Source: CAZTHK01 sp964613215
GTDB lineage: Bacteria; Krumholzibacteriota; Krumholzibacteriia; Krumholzibacteriales; CAZTHK01
Length of the DNA stretch: 64,000 nt
Direction: 5' to 3'
Assembly (NCBI GenBank): GCA_964613215.1
Contig: CAZTHK010000012.1
Coordinates: 56,767-120,766 of the forward strand
Shown one piece after another: positions 8,086-17,197 of the stretch. Every line of letters starts with the position of its first letter. The first letter of the stretch is position 1. The notes beneath the pieces were generated by a model. It made no database searches, was not told the DNA's origin, and was given only the letters and a program-made list of their open reading frames with translations. Position numbers and translations under genes: made by a program.

Positions 8086-9465
8086 ATGAGAATTAACAAA
8101 TCCATATCGGTAATGATAATGGTAAGCTCGCTTATTCTTCTGGCGGTGGCTGTGGCAAGGCTGGTGGATCAGAGAAGCGGAAACGATACCATCCATTCCA
8201 ATGTGGTAACGGTAAAAGCCGGAGAAGAGGATAAGCAGGAAAAACAGGCTTCTCAGCCTGAAGAGACAAGTAATCCTCAACCCGCCCTGGCCGGAGTGGT
8301 AGGAAGGAACAGCAGTTTCTTCGACCTGATGAGCAAGGGTGAAATATCCCCCCCCATGATATACCGGATAGCCAGAGAATCAAAACAGGTGTTTGACTTC
8401 AGCAGGATCTACCCGGGGCAGTATTATCAGCTCTATACCGACAGCCTGGATAATTTCAAGAGGCTGGAATTCGCCATAGACGATGAAACCTATATCGAAG
8501 TGGAATCACAAAATGGCAAAATATCAGCGAAGAGGCAGTGCTATCATTTTGATACAGAGGAGAAATATATATCAGGGGCAATCAAATCCTCCCTGTTTGC
8601 CGCCATTCAGGAGCAATCCGCGCCCATGGAAGTAGGTATGAAATTGGTAGATATATACGCGTGGGACATAGACTTCTTTACCGATTTACGGGAGAATGAC
8701 TACTTCAGGATAATCTATGAAGAAAAGATCAGGTTCGACGGATTGAAGAAGATCGGACGGATAAAAGCGGCAGAATTCAATACCAGAGGCAAAAGCCACT
8801 ATGCCTTCCTCTACAGGGGGAAGGATGATATGGCTGACTACTTCGACAGGGATGGCAATTCACTCAGAAAACAGCTTCTCAAAGCGCCCCTTTCCTACTC
8901 CAGAATAAGCTCGAGTTACAGCAGGAGGCGTTTTCACCCGGTGCTGCACCGTTATATGCCTCATTACGGAATAGACTACGCGGCACCCACAGGCACTCCG
9001 GTTATGTCCACCGGTGACGGTTCGGTAATAACAGCTTCCTACAGAAGGGGAAATGGCAACTATGTCAAGATAAGACACAACAGCAACTTCATTACCTATT
9101 ACCTCCATCTGTCCCGTTTCGGGAGAGGAATCAGGCGGGGAGCAAAGGTGACACAGGGACAGGTTATCGGATATGTCGGCTCCACCGGCTATGCCACCGG
9201 TCCCCACCTGGATTACCGGGTTAAGAAGAACGGCCGGTTTGTTAATCCCCGTCTACTGGATCTGCCTCCGGCGGAGCCGGTGAAGCATGAAGAGATGCCG
9301 GATTTCCTTGCTCTCCGGGATGACTACATGGATGAACTCAGTGGAATATCTATAGACGGGCTGCCTCCCGAAAGGTATTATGCCAGCGATAACGAGAGGG
9401 GTTCCCGGGATAACCGGTACTCTGGAGCCGCCTCTCCGGCAACCAAACATTCAACCTCAAATTGA
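8086..9465 (+). CDS. M23 (LytM) family peptidase, membrane-anchored
   Basis: 459 residues. One N-terminal membrane segment (about 8-27) places the rest in the periplasm. Residues 75-160 resemble the substrate-guard/OapA-like domain of MepM-type proteins. The C-terminal LytM domain has HYGID (H293, D297), HLS (H341) and GPHLDY (H374), the zinc and catalytic set of active peptidoglycan endopeptidases. All metal ligands are present, so it should cleave cross-linked peptides in the wall. The ribosome site is weak. queH begins 3 bp after its TGA. Confidence 0.9.
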   Translation: MRINKSISVMIMVSSLILLAVAVARLVDQRSGNDTIHSNVVTVKAGEEDKQEKQASQPEETSNPQPALAGVVGRNSSFFDLMSKGEISPPMIYRIARESKQVFDFSRIYPGQYYQLYTDSLDNFKRLEFAIDDETYIEVESQNGKISAKRQCYHFDTEEKYISGAIKSSLFAAIQEQSAPMEVGMKLVDIYAWDIDFFTDLRENDYFRIIYEEKIRFDGLKKIGRIKAAEFNTRGKSHYAFLYRGKDDMADYFDRDGNSLRKQLLKAPLSYSRISSSYSRRRFHPVLHRYMPHYGIDYAAPTGTPVMSTGDGSVITASYRRGNGNYVKIRHNSNFITYYLHLSRFGRGIRRGAKVTQGQVIGYVGSTGYATGPHLDYRVKKNGRFVNPRLLDLPPAEPVKHEEMPDFLALRDDYMDELSGISIDGLPPERYYASDNERGSRDNRYSGAASPATKHSTSN

Positions 9466-9468
9466 CAT

Positions 9469-10035
9469 ATGTCCACCCGGGAGAAAATTCTGGTTCATAC
9501 CTGTTGTGCCGCCTGCGCCTGTTATGTTCTTCCCCGCCTGTCCCACCGTTTCGAGGTAACTGCATTCTTCTTTAACCCCAACATTCATCCCCGGCAGGAA
9601 TACCGGCACAGGCTGCGGGAAACCGCGGAACTATGCCGCAATCTAAATATCCCTCTTACCAGGGGGGATTATTCCGCCGACCTTTGGTGGGAGGTGATAG
9701 AGCCTTACCGTGACCTGCCGGAGAGGAGCAGGAGATGCTGGTCCTGCTATCGCCTCAGACTGGAGCAGACCGCCCTCAGGGCCAGGCAGCTTAATATACC
9801 TGCCTTTACCACTACCCTTTCGGTAAGTCCACATAAAGTATATACCAAAATTGCCGGGGAGGGAAGGGCAGCCGGTGAAGAGTACGGGGTTGAATTCCTG
9901 GAGGAAGATTTCAAGAAGAGGGACGGATTCAAGATAAGTGTACAGAGAAGCAGGGAGCTTGGTATAACCAGGCAGGACTACTGCGGTTGTCTTCTAAGCC
10001 TCAGAGAGGCGGAACAGCGCCGCAACCCCGGGTAG
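9469..10035 (+). CDS. queH: Epoxyqueuosine reductase QueH
   Basis: 188 residues, normal for QueH (former DUF208). It has the conserved N-terminal CC pair (C12, C13), FFFNPNIHP, and the cysteine pairs RCWSC (90, 93) and YCGC (172, 174) that bind iron-sulfur and metal. It performs the last step of queuosine biosynthesis in tRNA, reducing epoxyqueuosine, as an unrelated replacement for QueG. It follows the peptidase gene by 3 bp and is presumably translated from the same message, although the functions are unrelated. Confidence 0.93.
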   Translation: MSTREKILVHTCCAACACYVLPRLSHRFEVTAFFFNPNIHPRQEYRHRLRETAELCRNLNIPLTRGDYSADLWWEVIEPYRDLPERSRRCWSCYRLRLEQTALRARQLNIPAFTTTLSVSPHKVYTKIAGEGRAAGEEYGVEFLEEDFKKRDGFKISVQRSRELGITRQDYCGCLLSLREAEQRRNPG

Positions 10036-10104
10036 AGCATCTTTTCCGGGGCCCTTATCAACCCGGCGGATATTCATTATCCTGCTTAATATATGCTGGA
10101 TTTC

Positions 10105-10302
10105 CTATGGGGAGAAACCACCTTCAGGCCGGATGTTCTTTTCGATTGCATCCACCGGACAGACCTCCCTGCAATTATCGCATTCATCACATATATCCTC
10201 TTCTATATAATACTTATCTTCACCACCCATAATCGCCTCCAGCGGACACAACGCCACACATTCGCCGCAGCATATACAGTTGTTATTGATCCGGTATGCC
10301 AT
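10105..10302 (-). CDS. Small 2[4Fe-4S] ferredoxin
   Basis: 65 residues with two motifs, CICCGECVALCP and CDECDNCREVCP, both of the CxxCxxCxxxCP type. This is a bacterial dicluster ferredoxin, an electron carrier in the cytoplasm. It converges with queH (69-bp gap, no clear terminator) and lies 124 bp after the M16 protease gene, so it may have its own promoter. The partner enzyme cannot be deduced. Confidence 0.92.
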   Translation of the reverse strand: MAYRINNNCICCGECVALCPLEAIMGGEDKYYIEEDICDECDNCREVCPVDAIEKNIRPEGGFSP

Positions 10303-10426
10303 ACCCCCTCCGATTCTGCTGCAATAAACTAAGTCAAGTGATTACACAATTCATCTGTGGTTACCAGTCATATTTCCCCTTACCCTTATCACCCCCTGTT
10401 CTTCTATCATGGCCACCACGCCGGTG

Positions 10427-13072
10427 TTAACCGCCGGGGTGCATTCCTCCCATCCCCCCTCTCATCTCCCCCTTTCCCGAGGGCTCCAGCTCGATCAGGA
10501 CAGAATCTTTCAGATCCAGATATCGGGCGGATCTCAATATCTCCTTACCGGAGATTCCACTGAAATCATAATCCTGTCCATTGTCAAAATAAATATCTCT
10601 TGCTGTCAGGTATGCCCGGTTCATGGTGGAGAGTTTTCTTCTGGCCCTCCTTCCCCTGAGCCTTGATATGGCAGTAACTATCTCCTGTTCCCCGGCCGGA
10701 TTTTCAATCAATGACTCAATCACTCTGTCCAGCGCTTTCATGGCGGAATCCCTGTTTTTAGCCCTTGTCCCCACTACCGCCTTTATCACAGCGCATCCGG
10801 GCATTCTCTCCACTGAACATCCGGTAGAATATGCCAGTCCCAGATTCTCCCTGATCTCCTGCTGCATCCTCATGCTCAGTATCCCGGCTGTCACCGGCAG
10901 ATAGCTGAAACCTTCCCCTTCCTCTATTAACCATCCTCTGACTATATATGCCCCTTTCTTATCCACCTTCCTGGCTACCGGCTGCCCTGTTTCCGGCAGA
11001 CCAGGGGGTGGACAGCTTATATCCCTTCCCGGCCTTATATTTTCAAATAATTCTGCCACCTCCCGGCCGGTATTCTCCGACTCACCACCCCAAACCACGG
11101 AAACAATAATATTATTTCCCGCTATCAGGGAATCCCTGGTGTCTGCAACCTGTTGGGGGTATATACTCTCCAGCTGGCGGGATGATGGAATAACCGGCTC
11201 TCCGTAGGGATGATCACCAAACAGCTGGTAACGGAGCATCCTGTCTATGATAGAGGAAGGGGATGCCAGCCTTACTGCCAATTCCCCCCTTGTATTCTTC
11301 ATTGTGCCATCTATATCCTCCCCGGCGGGACGGAAGGAAGTTAGATATTCCAGCAATTCACGGCAGGCTTCTACCACATTTTCAGCCGGTGATTGCAGTG
11401 CCACAAATGAGAAAGCGGGATTGAGATAATAATTATCGAAGGGGATATATGGATTATCTGACCACATAACTCTTGCTCCCCACCGGGCCAGTCTGGAAGA
11501 TAAAGCCTTTCCCTCCCCGGAATGTTCCAGCACCGCATTGAGCAGGAAGGGGGATATTGTATCTTCCCCTCCATCCAGACAGTTGCGTCCCTTAAACAGT
11601 ATAAATACCGCCGCCATGCCGGAACCGGACCGGTGACGGGATGCAATAACACAGCCATTTTTAAGAACTTTCTTCTCCATCTTCACCGGCTTATCCGTAA
11701 ATTCATCCATCTCCAACAGCTTACCGGTGATACAGCCATTGAACTCCGGGTGTGCAAAGTTCCGCTTCAGCAGCTCCCGGACCCGGCCACTTCCTGCCCG
11801 TGGTATTCCCTCTTCCAGCTGGCGGAGATACCTCTCCCCGAACATGGCAATACGTTCACCCTCCCTCATAATATAGAGATGGTATCTCTCCCTGTTAGCC
11901 TCCAGGCCGGATTTTAGCGACACTCTCGCTGCATCCACCTGTTCAGGGGAAGGTCTCCATCCGGCGATTCTTTTCAGTAATTCCCCTATCTGTTCTTCCG
12001 AAACCGGTCCCTCCGGTTTGCCGTAACAGCTTAATCTCAGAGCGGAAAATTCCCGGTGGACCTCCAGGCCGACCTCCGGCTCTGACAGGGACCGGGAGCT
12101 GAAAGCCTCCTGGAGGGGTGAATTCTCCCCCTCCAGCATCTGATGCAACAGAATCAGCGCCGGGAAAAGCTCACTCTCCACTCCCGGCATCCGCACCAGA
12201 ATATCCAGCCCCGGCTTCAAACCTGGCAAGTGTTTCTCTATAAGTTGGTTACTCCACCCCGGGACCAGTCTGCCCATACCGTAATTATCATCACTTCCCC
12301 CCTCTCTCCCTACCGATTCTTCAGCCGCCTCAATCTCTTCCCAATATACTTTTTCCGGACCCCCCGGAGGCGATTCCCCGAAAAAATAATCAGCTATCCA
12401 GCCCTCCGCCCTGGAAATATCAAAATCGCCCATAAGAAAAATTCTCATTCCGGAGGGCCGGTAATGCTCCCGGTAATAATCGATTATCTCGGCCCTGGTC
12501 ACCGCCTCTATATTGGATTGGTAACCCAGCACCGGTTCAGCCAGCAGGCTTCCCCGGTAAAGGTATCTTTCCACCAGCCTGTTGCGGTGGGATACCGGGT
12601 CGTCAAGGCCCTCCCTGATCTCCTCTATTACCACCCTCCGCTCCTTCTCCAGTTCGGACGGAGGGAATATTGAGTGGAGCAGCATCTGGGAGAGAATTTC
12701 CAATCCCCCCTCCAGGTAACAACTCCTGACCATCAAAAAAAATACGGTAGTCTCCTTACGGGTGAAGGCATTAAGGAATCCCCCCCTGTTGCCAACCCAG
12801 CCGCTTATCTCTTCCCGGCTGTAACGTTCTGAACCATCGAAAACCAGATGCTCCACCAGGTGAGAAATGCCCCGGTTAAATGAAGTTTCATGCACCGAAC
12901 CGGCATCCACGGCCACCATTACACAGGCCATATCAGAACCGCCCATGGGCTGATAGATTACCTCTCCCCCCTCGGGGTATCCATTTACCACCCTGCTTCC
13001 CGATACCGTACTCCCCATAGAAAAAATATTTACTGCCGACAAAACAGCAAAAACAGCGATCAATTTCTTCAT
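10427..13072 (-). CDS. M16 family zinc metalloprotease (two-domain, pitrilysin-like), secreted
   Basis: 881 residues. A signal peptide (about 1-22) is followed by an active M16 domain with the inverted zinc motif HLVEH (71-75) and the third ligand Glu near 151 (VVIEEIREGLDDP). A second homologous half follows the central 400s and lacks HxxEH, as in normal pitrilysin/PqqL proteins where it only shapes the chamber. The C-terminus is Gly/Met-rich and has no known role. Likely a periplasmic oligopeptidase. It is 84 bp after lpdA, in the same direction. Confidence 0.9.
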   Translation of the reverse strand: MKKLIAVFAVLSAVNIFSMGSTVSGSRVVNGYPEGGEVIYQPMGGSDMACVMVAVDAGSVHETSFNRGISHLVEHLVFDGSERYSREEISGWVGNRGGFLNAFTRKETTVFFLMVRSCYLEGGLEILSQMLLHSIFPPSELEKERRVVIEEIREGLDDPVSHRNRLVERYLYRGSLLAEPVLGYQSNIEAVTRAEIIDYYREHYRPSGMRIFLMGDFDISRAEGWIADYFFGESPPGGPEKVYWEEIEAAEESVGREGGSDDNYGMGRLVPGWSNQLIEKHLPGLKPGLDILVRMPGVESELFPALILLHQMLEGENSPLQEAFSSRSLSEPEVGLEVHREFSALRLSCYGKPEGPVSEEQIGELLKRIAGWRPSPEQVDAARVSLKSGLEANRERYHLYIMREGERIAMFGERYLRQLEEGIPRAGSGRVRELLKRNFAHPEFNGCITGKLLEMDEFTDKPVKMEKKVLKNGCVIASRHRSGSGMAAVFILFKGRNCLDGGEDTISPFLLNAVLEHSGEGKALSSRLARWGARVMWSDNPYIPFDNYYLNPAFSFVALQSPAENVVEACRELLEYLTSFRPAGEDIDGTMKNTRGELAVRLASPSSIIDRMLRYQLFGDHPYGEPVIPSSRQLESIYPQQVADTRDSLIAGNNIIVSVVWGGESENTGREVAELFENIRPGRDISCPPPGLPETGQPVARKVDKKGAYIVRGWLIEEGEGFSYLPVTAGILSMRMQQEIRENLGLAYSTGCSVERMPGCAVIKAVVGTRAKNRDSAMKALDRVIESLIENPAGEQEIVTAISRLRGRRARRKLSTMNRAYLTARDIYFDNGQDYDFSGISGKEILRSARYLDLKDSVLIELEPSGKGEMRGGMGGMHPGG

Positions 13073-13156
13073 ATCAACCCCGGTCTATTCCATGAAAACA
13101 ACAGTTGCACAGTTCCGCAGACACTCCCATAGATTTATCAGGCTCTACCGTCCTGA

Positions 13157-14527
13157 TCAACCGGTATGTATTGAACTTCCGGTGACATCTTCAGCCGCTT
13201 CATAGAGCGACTCCGAGAGGGTGGGATGGGGAAATATTGATTCTGAATACTCCTGCACAGTCAGCCCTCTATCCAGTGCCACTATCCCGGAAGCTATCAG
13301 TTCGGTAGCCTGAGGCCCTATGATATGCAGGCCCAGCAGTCTGCCCTGATCAGTGGAAGCTATCCACTTTACCATACCACTATCCTCTCCCAGCCCCCTG
13401 GCCTTTCCGTTGGCTGCAAAGGGGAAACGCCCTGTCTGGTAATCCAGCTTCTGTTCCCTGGCTTCCTCTTCGGTGATCCCCACCCCGGCTACTTCAGGAA
13501 TGGTATAAATAGTAACCGGAACATTGGAGTAATCTACCTCTCCCGAACCACCCATGGCATTTTCTGCTGCCACCAAACCCTCCCTGGTGGCTACATGTGC
13601 CAGCAGATATCCTCCCACCACATCCCCGGCAGCGAAAACCCCATCCACATTGGTCTCCATTCTCGAATTTACCTTGATCCCCTTCTTATCATAATCAATT
13701 CCCGCACTCTCCAACCCCAATTCCTCCACATTGGGCTTCCTTCCCACCGATACCAGGGCAATCTGCGCATCTATCTCCTCTCCCCCCTCCAGATACGCGG
13801 TAAGGGAATCCTCTCCGGCCTCCATATTCTCCACTTTTACCCCCAGATGAACCTTTATCCCCCTTCTGCCAAAGAAACTCTTGAGATATCTCCCTATCTG
13901 CATGTCCACGGGATCGATCAAATTAGGCAACATCTCCACAATTTCCACAGAGGACCCCAGAGCCCTGTATATGGAGGCGAATTCGCAACCTATTACACCT
14001 CCGCCTATAACCAGGAGGCTCTCCGGAATCCGGTCCAAACCGATAATATCATTACTTCCCAGTATTCTATCTCCATCCGCCTTCATACCGGGAATAGACA
14101 CCCGCCCGGAACCGGTGGCAATAATCAAGGCATCCCCCCTGACCTTACCGGCGCCCTCGATCTCGATCTCCCGGGAAGATATCAGCCTTCCCCTTCCCAT
14201 TACCACATCAACCCCCGCTTTCTTGAGAAGACGTTCCACTCCACTCACCAGCCCCTTCACCACCTTCTGCTTTCTTTTCTGCAGGGAATAAATATCGGGA
14301 GTAACTCCGCCGGTTAATCCATTATCCATACTGCCGCCTATCTCCTCCATCTGATGAGCCACCGCATGGAAGGTCTTGGTCGGTATGCATCCCCAGTTCA
14401 GGCATACCCCTCCCAGATATTCCTTCTCCACCAGGCATACCTCCGCTCCCTTCCGGGCTGCCCTGATAGCAGCCGGATAACCGGCCGGTCCGCCACCCAT
14501 TACCACCAGGTCATATCTTTCCTTCAT
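13157..14527 (-). CDS. lpdA: Dihydrolipoyl dehydrogenase
   Basis: 456 residues. The N-terminal FAD motif GGGPAGYPAA, the redox disulfide CLNWGCIPTK (C42, C47), a central NAD motif (GGGVIGCEFA) and the C-terminal HPTLSE catalytic His-Glu pair are all present. It reoxidises dihydrolipoamide of 2-oxoacid dehydrogenases or the glycine cleavage system. No E1/E2 or gcv genes adjoin it. It lies 11 bp after the LytTR regulator gene. Confidence 0.93.
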   Translation of the reverse strand: MKERYDLVVMGGGPAGYPAAIRAARKGAEVCLVEKEYLGGVCLNWGCIPTKTFHAVAHQMEEIGGSMDNGLTGGVTPDIYSLQKRKQKVVKGLVSGVERLLKKAGVDVVMGRGRLISSREIEIEGAGKVRGDALIIATGSGRVSIPGMKADGDRILGSNDIIGLDRIPESLLVIGGGVIGCEFASIYRALGSSVEIVEMLPNLIDPVDMQIGRYLKSFFGRRGIKVHLGVKVENMEAGEDSLTAYLEGGEEIDAQIALVSVGRKPNVEELGLESAGIDYDKKGIKVNSRMETNVDGVFAAGDVVGGYLLAHVATREGLVAAENAMGGSGEVDYSNVPVTIYTIPEVAGVGITEEEAREQKLDYQTGRFPFAANGKARGLGEDSGMVKWIASTDQGRLLGLHIIGPQATELIASGIVALDRGLTVQEYSESIFPHPTLSESLYEAAEDVTGSSIHTG

Positions 14528-14538
14528 TCGGCTACCTC

Positions 14539-15312
14539 TTACTTTCCCTCCACTTTGTTCTTGAGAAGTTTCGCCTGAGACCGTGACAGCTCCATCTCAC
14601 TGCCGTCGGCATCATTCAGCACCATAATATAACGTCCTCCCGACCAGGGAACAATCTGTGAGATCATCTCCGGGTTAACCAGGTAATCACTGCCCAGCCG
14701 GGAAAAGACAGATGGATCCAGCTGAACCTCCAGCTCATCCATATCAGTATAGTTGGTTCTGAACTTGCCCTTGACCGTATATGCCATTATAGCTTCCTCC
14801 TCTGCTCTCAACAGAGCCACATCCCCAACTTCGATCAGGGATAATTCCTCACCCCTCTTCACCACCACCTGAGGAAGAAATCTGGTTCCCACCTTGATAT
14901 TGCCGGTAAGTTTTTTAAGCTTTTTATTATAATCTTTATCCTCCCCCCCCAGCATCCTTCCGGCCCGCTCAAGAGCCTCTCTCAACTCATCCGTATTAAT
15001 CGGTTTGAGCAGATAATCCAGGGCATTGGCCTTGAAGGCTCTTATGGCATATTGATCGTAGGCGGTAGCGAAGATGATAAGCGGAACCTCCTCCTTATCC
15101 AGAAGCTCTTCCACAACCTGGAACCCATCCATCCCGGGCATCTGGATATCCAGGAAAACCAGATCCGGTTCCTTCTCCAGAATCCGGTCCACCGCCTCTC
15201 TACCACCAGCCGCCTCCGCTACGATTTCCACATCCTCGAAATCTTTCAGAAGATAGCTCATTTCATTTCTGGCCAGTTCCTCATCATCCACTATCACAGT
15301 TCTAATCTTCAA
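14539..15312 (-). CDS. LytTR-family response regulator
   Basis: 257 residues. The receiver domain (1-120) has acidic residues DDEE at 9-12, phospho-acceptor D55 in VFLDIQMPG, FATAYDQYA and the conserved Lys in LLKPI. Residues about 140-255 form a LytTR DNA-binding domain ending in SRSQAKLLKN. The gene overlaps the upstream kinase gene by 11 bp, a classic LytS/LytR arrangement. Targets are unknown; binding sites for LytTR were not recognised nearby. Confidence 0.93.
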   Translation of the reverse strand: MKIRTVIVDDEELARNEMSYLLKDFEDVEIVAEAAGGREAVDRILEKEPDLVFLDIQMPGMDGFQVVEELLDKEEVPLIIFATAYDQYAIRAFKANALDYLLKPINTDELREALERAGRMLGGEDKDYNKKLKKLTGNIKVGTRFLPQVVVKRGEELSLIEVGDVALLRAEEEAIMAYTVKGKFRTNYTDMDELEVQLDPSVFSRLGSDYLVNPEMISQIVPWSGGRYIMVLNDADGSEMELSRSQAKLLKNKVEGK

Positions 15313-16621
15313 TTAAAGTACCCCTCTCATTTATCCTGGGAATGTATAACTTGACCTTTACCCTGTTATCCCCGCTGGGGGAAATGGTAAACTCGAATTC
15401 TCCCCCGCTGTATATACGCAGACGTTCCACCACATTCCTCAAACCCACCCCCCGTTCAAATAAACTTTCCAGCCCGGTCACATCGAGTCCGGGACTGTCA
15501 TTCTCAATCTCCACCTCCATCCCCTCTCCCCGCACCCTCGAGCTTATCCTCACTTCCCCCCCCCGGGTACACTGGGATATTCCATGTTTGACCGCATTCT
15601 CCACCAGTGGTTGAAGAATCATCACCGGCACATTCCTGTTTCTGGTGCCCTCTTCTATATCCTTTACCACCTTCAACTTGTCATCACCAAACCTGACCCT
15701 CTCTATGTCAAGATAATCGTCCACGAAATCCATCTCTTCCTCAAAGGTGTGAATATCTTTTGACTCCTGTAGAGATTTCCGGAATATGGAGGAAAGTTTC
15801 AGGGTCATCTCCCTGGCTTTTTCCGAATCTGTCCTGATCAGGGCGGATATGGAATTGAAGGTGTTAAATAGAAAGTGAGGATTTATCTGGCTGCGCAAGG
15901 TCATCAGCCTTGATCTTACCAGTTGTTCCTCCTCCTCCCGGTAAAGTATATCCCTGCGGGTGTTATCTGCAATCTTGAGAGCTATTCCCAGGGTATAAAT
16001 CACCGAAATAAGGTCCACCGCCACTACCAGGCTGAACCTGGGATTAAGCCCGAATATCATATTGGAACCGTACTGATTGATCAGGGCGTATCTTCCCGAG
16101 GCCGCTGCTATGCAGAAGGCAAATGGTATAAAATGCCGGTATATTGATCCCCTGAATAAACTCTCTCCAAAATTATAGAATATCATCAAGGGGTTCATGG
16201 AATAGTTCCACACCTCACTCCCTCTGCTCAGCCTGCTGTAAATTAAACCGGCCAGCAGGCCCACCCCCAGATAGAAGGGAAGTGCAACCGTTTCTCCGAA
16301 TACGAAACATACTATCCCAACCGAGCCCCCCACCAGTATCCCTACCCAGGTTCCTCCCATAAAACCGGCCAGCAGGGTGCCCTCAAGAGATAGATCCAGG
16401 GCTCCCTGATAGGTGTGTTTCCTTGCCAGAACACCTATCACGAATATGGTGGCCAGTATAATACCGAACCGCAAACGGGAGGAGAGGGATTCGCTCCTTT
16501 TCATCAACACATCCAGTGAAGACTTGAATCCCAGAACCAGGCTTATCACACTCGCCATTACCGCGATGCGGAGAAGCAGGTTTATCAGTAACAACTGATC
16601 TTCAGTGAAATTGAAAGACAT
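15302..16621 (-). CDS. LytS-like sensor histidine kinase (5TM type)
   Basis: 439 residues. The first 190 residues hold about six hydrophobic segments with Gly-rich loops typical of the 5TM-5TMR_LYT sensor module. The kinase core starts with LRSQINPHFLFNTFN (phospho-accepting His) and ends with an ATPase domain having LVENAVKHGI and GVGLRNVVERL. Such kinases respond to envelope, solute or metabolite signals; the ligand is unknown. It is co-transcribed with the LytTR regulator. Confidence 0.92.
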   Translation of the reverse strand: MSFNFTEDQLLLINLLLRIAVMASVISLVLGFKSSLDVLMKRSESLSSRLRFGIILATIFVIGVLARKHTYQGALDLSLEGTLLAGFMGGTWVGILVGGSVGIVCFVFGETVALPFYLGVGLLAGLIYSRLSRGSEVWNYSMNPLMIFYNFGESLFRGSIYRHFIPFAFCIAAASGRYALINQYGSNMIFGLNPRFSLVVAVDLISVIYTLGIALKIADNTRRDILYREEEEQLVRSRLMTLRSQINPHFLFNTFNSISALIRTDSEKAREMTLKLSSIFRKSLQESKDIHTFEEEMDFVDDYLDIERVRFGDDKLKVVKDIEEGTRNRNVPVMILQPLVENAVKHGISQCTRGGEVRISSRVRGEGMEVEIENDSPGLDVTGLESLFERGVGLRNVVERLRIYSGGEFEFTISPSGDNRVKVKLYIPRINERGTLIED

Positions 16622-16641
16622 AACCCTCTATGCCCTTTTCC

Positions 16642-17184
16642 CTATCTTCGCAAGGATAATAAAGTCACCAGCTGTTTCTTATAATAGTCCTTCCTTTTCA
16701 ATCCATCGATCCTCTCCACTACATTTCCCATCTTGCTGATAATATATGTGGTAGGAAGGGTATTTGCTCCTCCGAATGAATTAACCACCTGCTCCCCGTT
16801 TATAAATAACGGGAATTTAATATGATAATCGCTGATAAAAGCCTTTGCCCCGGCAGGGGTGAAATCTTCATCCATCAGGATCCCGATAATGGTAACATTC
16901 CCGCCAAACTCACGCTGGAGTTTGTTCATCAGGGGGATAAGTTTCCTGGAATCCCTGTTCCAGCTCATGATGAAATTTACCGCCAGTATCTCACCCTTGA
17001 AGCTGGACATGCTGACATAACCACCATCCGCCTCTTTCAGGGGGACATCCAGGCCGTACTTCACAGCCTGCCGGCTGCTTTTCTTTTCTTCCCCATTGGA
17101 ATCTTCTCCGGAACAACCGGCAAACAGCAGAACAGATATCATTAATACCGGCAACAACTTCAAGCATTTTACCGCTGATTTCAT
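16642..17184 (-). CDS. TlpA/thioredoxin-fold lipoprotein lacking the CxxC motif
   Basis: The ATG at 17184 is preceded by GGGGAGG and gives 180 residues; in-frame codons further upstream overlap the acyl-CoA dehydrogenase gene. A signal peptide with lipobox LFAGC anchors it to a membrane. The body matches the AhpC/TSA-TlpA fold: a strand ending NFIMSW, a central GILMDED, and a cis-Pro-like LPTTYII. Where TlpA proteins have WCxxC it reads SWNRDSRK, so no redox cysteine exists. It cannot be a normal thiol oxidoreductase and may bind a ligand or partner. It lies between the acyl-CoA dehydrogenase (13 bp) and the LytS-like kinase (20 bp), so a sensory accessory role is possible but speculative. 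Confidence 0.75.
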   Translation of the reverse strand: MKSAVKCLKLLPVLMISVLLFAGCSGEDSNGEEKKSSRQAVKYGLDVPLKEADGGYVSMSSFKGEILAVNFIMSWNRDSRKLIPLMNKLQREFGGNVTIIGILMDEDFTPAGAKAFISDYHIKFPLFINGEQVVNSFGGANTLPTTYIISKMGNVVERIDGLKRKDYYKKQLVTLLSLRR

Positions 17185-17197
17185 CAAAAACCTCCCC

